NCBI GenBank assembly: GCA_024220525.1
Contig: JAMYWO010000063.1
Coordinates: 2,501-21,258 of the forward strand
Source of the DNA: Cochliopodium minus
Taxonomy: Eukaryota > Discosea > Himatismenida > Cochliopodiidae
Reading direction: 5' to 3'
Length of the DNA stretch: 18,758 nucleotides
Of this stretch, positions 1-7,300 are shown piece after piece. The notes under the pieces were generated by a model. It ran no database searches, was not told the DNA's origin, and was given only the letters and a program-made list of their open reading frames with translations. Each line of letters opens with the position of its first letter. Within the stretch, counting starts at the first letter, position 1. Position numbers and translations under genes: made by a program.

Positions 1-1
1 T

Positions 2-952
2 TTCACAGGAATTCCAACAGGGAGAATTGCCAAATACGATCCCAAAACCAAGTCTTGCAAAACGGTTGTTGATGAGTTATATTTTCGTAAAAAAAAAATA
101 AAAATAAAATATTCAATTAAATTTTTTATTTTTTTATTTTAATTTTTTTAATTAATTTTTTATTTTTTATTTTTTTTTAATTAAATTTTTTATTTTTTTA
201 TATTTTTAATTTTATTCTATTTCTTATTTATAAAATTAGCAAATGGTCTTTTTTTGATCAATGATGACAAATCCCTCATTGTCTCCGAAACATTCAAGGG
301 CAGGCTACTTAAAGTAGAATTGGAAGGAACATATAAAGGCATTTAGATTTTTATTATATAAAAAAAAAATTTTTATTTTTTATTTCACATTTTTTATTTC
401 ACATTTTATTTTTCGTTTTTATATTTTTTTTTTATTTTTTATCATTTTTAGGAAAGAGAGAAACTTATTTAGAAGTACCAGGCCTTCCTGACAATTTGCA
501 TTTGGGTTCAGATGGTCTATTGTATTTGGGACTCGCAGATAAAAGAAGTTCCTTTTACGAAAATTATGTAAAATTTTTTGAAGAAATTTTTTTTTTATTT
601 TTTACTAACACTAATTAATATTCAATTTTGAACAAATGAAATTAAAATGTCGTTTTCTTTTTAATTTTTATCACAATTTTTTTTGTTTTATTTTTAATTT
701 TACTTTTTTTTAAAGCTTCACCCTTTCCCAATTTTGAAAGTAGCAGTCTTCAAATTAATGAGTTTGTTCAAATTTTTACCTATTTCTCAGTACGGACACT
801 GTGTCGCTATCGATTTGAAAACCCAACAGATCGTCAAGTCTTACGAGGACAATACTGGAAAGTTTGTCAGCGTTTCCGCTTGTGTTGAGAGAGACGGTTA
901 CATTTATTTTGGATCTTTTATATCTCATTTTCTTGGAAAATTAAAAAAATAA
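2..952 (+). CDS. Strictosidine synthase-like / APMAP-type beta-propeller protein (5' partial)
   Basis: This is the C-terminal part of a strictosidine-synthase-like six-bladed beta-propeller, the family that includes animal APMAP. The gene enters from the left edge, so its start and any signal anchor are missing. Four exons join in frame: 2-86, 240-338, 452-567 and 716-952. Family hallmarks are GRIAKYDP, LYFPNGL (the PNG is created across the first junction), SETFKGRLL, VPGLPDNL, and the closing YIYFGSFISHFLGKLK. The second intron starts with GC, not GT; reading through it would give a stop after TYKGI, whereas splicing restores TYKGKRETYLEV. The gene converges tail-to-tail with the gamma-carbonic anhydrase gene, with about 140 bp between stops. 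Family members are often lactonase- or hydrolase-like or have no known activity, and true strictosidine synthesis is not implied. The family call is firm; the substrate is unknown. Confidence 0.85.
339..451 (+). other. GC-AG intron in the strictosidine-synthase-like gene
   Basis: The exon ends in AAAG at 338, the intron begins GCATTT and ends TTTTTAG at 451. Phase 1 joins as G|GA to give TYKGKRETYLEV, the spacing the family expects before PGLPDN. No GT lies near the junction in a compatible phase; the GT at 314-315 is phase 0 and would shift the frame. Confidence 0.8.
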
Positions 953-1090
953 TTAAAAAATTCTTAAACTATTTTTCCATTTGTACTTTTTTGTATTTTT
1001 GTATTTTCCTTTGATCTTTTTAATTTAAAAATTTAATATTTAATGAATTCAAACATTTTCAAACTTTAAAAATTGTCTTGTTAAATTTTC

Positions 1091-1973
1091 TTATAATTTA
1101 GATTGGCATTTGTTTCCACTAATCACCTTAATTTTTCCGTTCAAGTATTCCTCCCTAAGTAATTGATAAACCTCTGCGTTTTGTTTGCACATCTTATTAA
1201 AATTCAATTTTCATTAATGATTGATCTCTTTTCAAAATTTTGAAAATATTTTTTTTAATTTATCTATATTACATCCAGCTGATCTTTATTTCCAGATTTG
1301 ATCACTCTAGACAAACCCACTACAACGGAATAAGGAGGAATGACAGCATGCTCTTTGATGACACTCCCTGCTCCTATGACACTCCCCTCTCCTGTTGCGT
1401 TCATTCCTTTAAAAAATTAAATTTATAATTATTTTTTTTTCTTTTTAAATTTTTTCATTTTTCTAATTTTTTTATTGCTTTTTTCAGTTTCATTTTTAAT
1501 TTAAATAAAAATAATAAATAACCAATCACGCAATAATCTCCTATCTGTCAAAAAAATAAACTTTAAACTTTTTTATTTCAATCTTTACTTCACAACCATG
1601 CAAAACTGCAGAATGTCCAACAGACACATTCTTTCCAATCTTAACGGAATAAGTGGGGTCTGTATGAATCACGCAGTTATCTTGGACTGATGAAGGAATT
1701 TTATAAATATTAGAATTTAAATATTTGATAAATAATTTTTGAAAAGTCTTGCTATTCGAATTTTCTGAGATGTATATTTTCCCTTTTTAAAAAAATGAAT
1801 GAGTCAATATTATATTCCAAGGGATGTTGTAGAATTCAACCAGTATCTCCTCGAATAACAGTGCCAAATAACAATAAACAATTATCTTCCAAGGTCACAT
1901 CCCCTATGAGATATACATTAGGAGCCAGATAGCAATTTTTTCCAATTTTGGGAGTTATATGCAATGATTTCAT
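1091..1973 (-). CDS. Gamma-class carbonic anhydrase-like left-handed beta-helix protein
   Basis: Predicted 172-residue hexapeptide-repeat protein of the gamma-carbonic anhydrase (Cam/CamH/YrdA) family. These are trimeric and metal-binding, and in many eukaryotes they are part of mitochondrial complex I. Six minus-strand exons join: 1973-1841, 1782-1753, 1686-1589, 1544-1523, 1406-1273 and 1192-1091. Visible motifs are IGDVTLEDN, VIRGD (Arg41, Asp43), SNIQDN (Gln56, Asp57), VIHTD (His62) and VGHSAVLHGC (His79, His84). The three histidines match the metal ligands His81, His117 and His122 of the archaeal Cam enzyme, so activity is possible. The protein starts directly at the beta-helix: a TAA lies immediately before the ATG and no targeting peptide is visible. 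The short H62-H79 spacing fits the CamH/YrdA form without an acidic loop. One intron (1687-1752) is GC-AG, and exons of 30 and 22 nt are unusually small. A hexapeptide transferase-type scaffold protein is the alternative, but the ligands argue against it. Confidence 0.85.
1687..1752 (-). other. GC-AG intron in the gamma-carbonic anhydrase-like gene
   Basis: On the minus strand the exon ends AATTCGAATA, the intron starts GCAAGA and ends CTTCATCAG. The junction A|TC gives ENSNIQDNCVIH, matching the near-invariant NIQDN-VIH block of the family. Reading through would insert 22 unrelated residues, and no GT donor offers the same join. Confidence 0.85.
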
Positions 1974-2223
1974 TTAAATTCAATTTTTTTTATTCATATT
2001 CATTTATTATGAGCAAATTTCAAAAGTTCAGATGATGTCCAAAAATCTTTGTCAGTTTGGAGATCTTTCTCAATTAAATTTATATACATTTTGGATAATA
2101 CAAATAAAACGTATGGTGTTGAAACAAATTATTTAATTTACTAAATTAAACAAGATATGCTTGATTCTTTCTTTTCAAAAAATAATACAAAAAATAAAAC
2201 TTCCAAGAAAAGAAGAATAAACA

Positions 2224-3048
2224 TTAGATGACAACCTCAAAAGTGTTACATTTTTTGCAAGACAAAGACAAAACAGAGGAACCTCCCATGTTGTTGACAC
2301 AAAAGTTGGGATTCTCCATGCAGTTCTCACTGTGTTGTCTGCTGAGAAGTTTCAAACGACTACCCAAGTACCCCAAGCCTATCTGATCGAACTTTGTGTT
2401 CAATCTGAATCCACATTTGCAGAAGATCACGTTGCGATTTTCGAAGAGCTGGTTCTTTGTGCAGATTGGACATACCACGAAGTCGTTTTGGTTCATTGTG
2501 TAATAGTTTTCGATATCTTCTTCCCAGATCTTATCTTCTGAGGATCCCACTTGTTCTGAGTATTGCAACAAGATTTCTCTTTCTAAAATTGATAATATTT
2601 TTAATTGATTTCTGATAGGCATATCAAGTAAAATGAATTCTTATATTCATTGAGATAATATTTAATTTATGAAATTAACTATATTTACAATATACAACAT
2701 AAACAATTTAAAGGCTTATATTTTTGTTATATTACCTTCTTTTTCCAAATCTTCTAACAATTCTCTTTCCAATATTGTCATCAATTCAATATATTCCTCT
2801 TCCCTCAAATTATTGAAGGAATTATTATGGATTTCGTTATTGATAAGTTCCCCTAACTGCTTTTTGGTGGTACTTTTTTTCTCCCTCAATTTGCTGATCA
2901 TTTGGGTTCGTGTATTCTTGATTCTATTGATGCATTTATTTCTCAAATCCTCTTTCCAATTATCCCTATTGGATGTTTTTTTGGAGAAATTACTAGATTT
3001 GTGATTAATATCATGTTGTCTAAAAGGTGTAATATTCATTTGGTTCAT
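2224..3048 (-). CDS. RPAIN: RPA-interacting protein (RPAIN/RIP-alpha-like)
   Basis: Predicted 223-residue homologue of RPAIN, the adaptor that binds replication protein A and helps its nuclear import. Two exons join: 3048-2736 and 2582-2224, with a 153-nt GT-AG intron and phase-1 junction giving LEKEEREILLQY. The N-terminus has the family's basic block (residues about 30-55, NWKEDLRNKCINRIKNTR). The middle is acidic and helical. The C-terminus carries the Rip-type zinc finger from about residue 142: CPIC, then CKCG, a His and Cys about 40 residues later (QHSENC), and a final CKKC followed by the short FEVVI tail. Total length matches the animal protein (about 220 aa). It lies in a minus-strand run between the Nnf1-like and gamma-CA genes. 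A TTTGGCGC element lies about 60 bp upstream of the ATG. Confidence 0.85.
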
Positions 3049-3109
3049 TTTTATTTTTATTTTTGAAAAAAAAGGGTAACGATTTTTTTTTTATTTTTAT
3101 AGTGAATTT

Positions 3110-3117
3110 TTTGGCGC
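3110..3117. promoter_or_regulatory. E2F-consensus-like TTTGGCGC upstream of RPAIN
   Basis: An exact TTTSGCGC match lies 62-69 bp upstream of the RPAIN start codon, within the only G/C-rich patch of this intergenic stretch (3049-3304). Because RPAIN serves replication protein A, an S-phase E2F site would make sense. One 8-mer is weak evidence on its own. Confidence 0.35.
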
Positions 3118-3304
3118 ATTCTGGGAAATTTTTTCATTTGCATTTGAAGGAAATAAATTGATGTTTTCTTAATTTTATTTTATTAAAATAACGGTTTATT
3201 ATATTTATACAAAAATCCTAAAAAGATCAAAAAAAAAAGAGAAGACCAACAATAAGAAAAATCTTCTTCAAATGTTTCTTTTTGTTTTTTATCCATCTTT
3301 TTCT

Positions 3305-4165
3305 TCAGAGATCTTTTTCGTTTTGTATCCAATTGATCATATCTTTCGATTTCGATTGCCAATCCTTGCAAGTAAAATTAGCATTTTTGATGTTGGAAGT
3401 GAGTTGATGATGATTGTTCAAGATTTTAGATTTTTCTTTTTCTAGATTGGTGATTTGGGAGAGAAGAAGATCATTCTTTTTTTCCAATTCATTCAGATTA
3501 TTCTGTAAATCTTCTAATTTCCTCTCTTTGATCGTATATATTAATTTGTTTTTCAATTTTTCTGGTTCGTTATTTTTCCATTCATCACTATTTTAAAATA
3601 GAAATTAATTATTTATTGGTCCAAAAGATAAATGATAAATGGCAATTTTAAATGATGATTTATAAAATCAAATAAAGCTGCGATTATATTTATTTTCGAT
3701 CGTTGTTGATTTGGAAAAAAATAAATTTATTAATTTTTTCTAAGGGTATTCTATGCATAGGTCATGTATCAAAATGGTCAATTGAAAATATATTATATAA
3801 TAATATGCATGAATAATTTTTTATTTAGGAAAGAGGATAAAAATTTGTGAAATATACCTGATTTGATTGGTTTCAGGATTGGGATTAGATTCGATTAATT
3901 TGGTGATATTATTTAATTTCTCTCGCAATGAAGTCTCATTACATAATTTGGCAAATTGATCTTTAGATAGCTTTAATAATTTAGTATTGAATTGTGGTAA
4001 AAGTTCTTGGAGGAATTGTTTTGTGTCTTTGGATGAACAAAAGCTTTTCATCCTCTTGATATTTGATTTCTTGATTATATTATCCAAACATTTATCAAAA
4101 GCGCTCACTAATTTCTTCCATTGGGCAGAATCATTATTTGAAACCACCAATTGATTGGATTCCAT
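3305..4165 (-). CDS. Nnf1/PMF1-like kinetochore (Mis12 complex) protein
   Basis: Predicted 196-residue protein resembling Nnf1/PMF1, a subunit of the Mis12/MIND complex that links centromeric chromatin to Ndc80. Two exons join: 4165-3858 and 3587-3305, through a 270-nt GT-AG intron with phase-2 junction AG|T giving NQISDEWKNNEPEKL. Residues about 18-90 (FDKCLDNIIKKSNIKRM, KDTKQFLQELLPQFN, FAKLCNE, LREKLNNITKLIE) follow the helical Nnf1 domain pattern. The linker ends in a PEKL-like segment, then a coiled coil spans about residues 120-180 with heptads such as LEDLQNNLNELEKKNDLLL. Domain order and length fit PMF1 (about 205 aa). Nnf1 is poorly conserved in sequence, so this rests on pattern. 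Another small coiled-coil protein remains possible. Confidence 0.6.
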
Positions 4166-4194
4166 TTTTTTTTTTTTAAATTAAAAATTTATAT

Positions 4195-4210
4195 ATAATG
4201 CCGCCATTAT
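4195..4210. repeat. Inverted repeat ATAATG-CCGC-CATTAT
   Basis: Perfect 6-bp arms around a CCGC spacer, 30-45 bp upstream of the Nnf1-like start codon and the only G/C-rich spot in the 186-bp gap to the CHD stop. It could be a factor-binding site for the Nnf1-like promoter or part of the CHD 3' region. Confidence 0.3.
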
Positions 4211-4351
4211 TATACAGTGAGATAAAAAAAAATGGAAGTTATTTGTGATTTGGGGATAATGAGAAAGATGATAGGGATCATACAAAGAATGAAGAAATCA
4301 CAAAAACAAAATGGACATTTCCATTTCAATAAAATACTTTTAAAAATGGTT

Positions 4352-7300
4352 TTAGTTAGTCAAATCGATCACATGTTTGCTAGAATCGTTGTTAGTGTTG
4401 TTGGGTTGATTATTGTTGGGTGGGGAATCGAATAAGTTGTTGAGGCGAGCTTCAAGTTTTCTCTTTTTGGAGATCTCGTCATCCATCTTGTGCGAAAATT
4501 CGTTGAATTCCTTAAAAGAGGGCAAGGAAGAGTTGTTGGGCTTGGTGTCGGGGATGTTGATTTGATAAGAGAGATTGTAGTTTTTGTTGAGAGAGATGAT
4601 ATTCTCCAGTTCTTGATGTAAGAGCCTCTTTCTCTCGTTGGTAACAAAATTGTTTTCATTGGGGTGGACTATGAAAGTGGGATTCCTTTGGTGCATGTTG
4701 TTGGATTGCTCGTTGATGTTCGGGATGTCCCTGTTGGAGGCGACGAAGAGAGAATTGAGAGTGTCCACACTAGAAGATTCTAAATCAGAGAGTTTTGGTT
4801 GAGAATCATTGAAACTCGAGGGACCTTGGTTAGAGATCTGGTTGTAGTTGGAATTATTGATGATTCTGGGAACCACAGGAAAGTTAGAAGGAAAAAGGGA
4901 TCCCAATGGATGATTCATTGGATTGGGTAGATAATCATGTAAAGTGAACGCAAAGTTATTGTTATGAGGAGTGTTGTTATTGTTGTTTGGGTAATTAACA
5001 TTAAAGTTATTATTTTTGTAATTGTTATTGTTTGAGTGGTTGGGAGGAATGTTAGGAGTGATATAGGTGACAGGAGGCAAGTTTGGGTCGGGATAATTCT
5101 TGGCTACTTTGTTGACAAGTTCAGGAGGAGGACTCTTGGCTTGTCTGTGCTTGGTCAACTGTTGCAAAGCATTTTTGCCTCTTTTGGACTGTGTGACCTT
5201 TTGTTTGACAAAGATACTGTTATCGGCAACGAGAGTACTCTTCTCATTCTCTTCTTCTTTCTCCATTTCAAAGTCTTCTTCGTTTTTCTCTTCAGGAACA
5301 AACTCTTCGCTTTCGTCGTCTTCACTGTTCTGGAAGTAACCATAATTGATCTTTTTAGCTCTTTTTCCGACACCGAAATCATCTTTCTTTTCTTCTTGTT
5401 TCTTCTTAATTTTGTCTCCCAACAACTTTTGCCAGTAGTCCTTATCATCTTCGTTCAAATCACCTTTGTCGCCGACATTCTTGATGGTAGGATCCTGCTC
5501 CCAAATTTTGTTGAAAGTAAAGTCCCAGCCAAAGTTATTGCCATCTTCCTTGTTGTTCTTTTCTTCTTCTCCTTTTTGGTTTTCTTGCACCATCTTTTCT
5601 CTGTCCAAAAGATCTTCGATTTGTTTTTCAGTGTAAACAATATCTTTGTAAGCGAAATCATCAGATACGATATCTTTGGATCCATGTTTCAAGATCGAGT
5701 CGATATCTTTCTTTTCGAGATTCTCGAGGACGATGTGCTCGAGTGCCAATTTAGACTTTGCCCTTTTCAAGAGCTCCTCTTCGACAGTGTTCTTGGTGAA
5801 TAAAATGTACACCATCACTGTTTTGAGCTGTCCTATTCTGTGAGCTCTACTGATCGCTTGGATATCATTCTGGGGGTTGTAATCAGAGTCGTAAATAATA
5901 ACTAAAGAATTCAATTTAAAGAGTAAAGTTTAATCAATAAAAAAAAAAGTTTGATAATACCTGTATCTGCCGATGCAAGATTGATTCCTTTTAAATAAAA
6001 AAAATTAGATTGAAAGGATGAATCTTTAAAGAAAAATTTTTACCCAATCTGGTTGATCTTGTTGAAAGCAAGAACACAAAGGAATCGCTTTTGGGATCAT
6101 TGAAGCTGATGATGGAGTTTTGTCTGAGATGGATCTCGGTATCCCCATCAACTCTCTTGTATTTGAATTGTTTCAAATTGAGATAATCTTCAATGATATC
6201 GAGCGTGCTGGTAAACTGAGAGAACAAAAGTACTTTGTGTCCTCTATCCTTCATTTTTGTGAGCAAGGTATCAAGCATCTCCATCTTTTTAGAAGCTTCG
6301 ATCAACAACTTTAATTCTTCTTGTTTGTTAGTGTACTTTGGTTCGGCCTCGTCAAACAAAAAAGGATGGTTGCAGCACTTTCTGAGTTGCATGAAAACAT
6401 TGTTGAAGGATTTCTTCTTTCCCAATGTGAGTGAATCAAAGTTTTTGGCGAGAATGTCCTTGTATTGTTCTCTTTGGATGGTACTGAGACCAACAGGAAG
6501 CATCATTTCTACTTTAGGAGGAAGTTTGATAGTAGTTTTTTCATTTTTGGTTCTTCTAAGGATGTGTGGTTTGATCAAGTTTTTGAGATCTCCCAAAATT
6601 TCGATTCCGTCTCTTGATCCATTGTCCAACTCCTTTTGTAACTTCTTTGCATCGTCTATTTCGAGAAAGTGCAACAAACTGAAAAGTTCTGCAAGAGAGT
6701 TTTGGATGGGTGTTCCTGTGAGCAGGATTTTGTGCTCGATCTTGAATCCTTTGAGCTTAGAAAACAACTTGCACTTATTATTTTTAAGTCTGTGACCTTC
6801 ATCCACAATTAACTGTTTCCAAGTAATTTTTTTCAGAAGCTAAAAAAAATTTTGAAAGTCAAGTTTAATATATAGAAAAAAAAAAATTTATTTTACAGTT
6901 GAATCAGACATAAGAATTTCAAATGATGTTAACAAAACGTTAAATTTGAGATACTTTTTCCCCGAATGGTTGATATAAAATTCGTGTTCTACTATCTTTT
7001 TTCTGGATTCATTGTTACCGTGGTAGACAACAGTGGTGAGGTTCGAACCCCACTTCTTGAGTTCAATGTCCCAATTGTAGAGTGTAGACAAGGGAACTGC
7101 TATTAAAAAGGGGCTGATATTTTCTATTTTCTTCAATGAAACAACCAAAGAGATGCTATTAAAAATCAACTTTATAAGAAAAAAAATTCTAAAATAAAAA
7201 TGGTTTGCCATTGGATCGTCTTTCCGAGACCCATTTCATCTCCAAGAATGACTAAATGAATAAAGGGGATTTAAAAGATCTTGTAAAAAAAAACTCTAAA

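Noticed and set aside
895-898. DEGH for DEAH in CHD motif II (protein residue numbers 895-898; DNA near 6793-6803) as a defect
   Set aside because: DEGH is common in other Snf2-family motors such as the SWI/SNF ATPases, so it is not evidence of lost activity.
734-952. 72-codon frame as a separate gene
   Set aside because: It is the last exon of the strictosidine-synthase-like gene, which extends to 716 at an AAAG acceptor; the frame has no ATG at 734.
3183-3371. 62-codon minus-strand frame with a hydrophobic C-terminus
   Set aside because: It overlaps the Nnf1-like coiled-coil exon in another frame and runs into its 3' region; the hydrophobic part is A/T-driven.
3651-3660. Box C-like ATGATGA in the Nnf1-like intron as a C/D snoRNA
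   Set aside because: No box D (CTGA) partner or terminal stem is present at a suitable distance, and it is antisense to the host gene.
5036-5803. 255-codon + strand open frame opposite the CHD tail
   Set aside because: It is antisense to the conserved CHD exon, rich in Phe, Leu and Val from reverse-complemented Lys/Glu codons, and has no domain.
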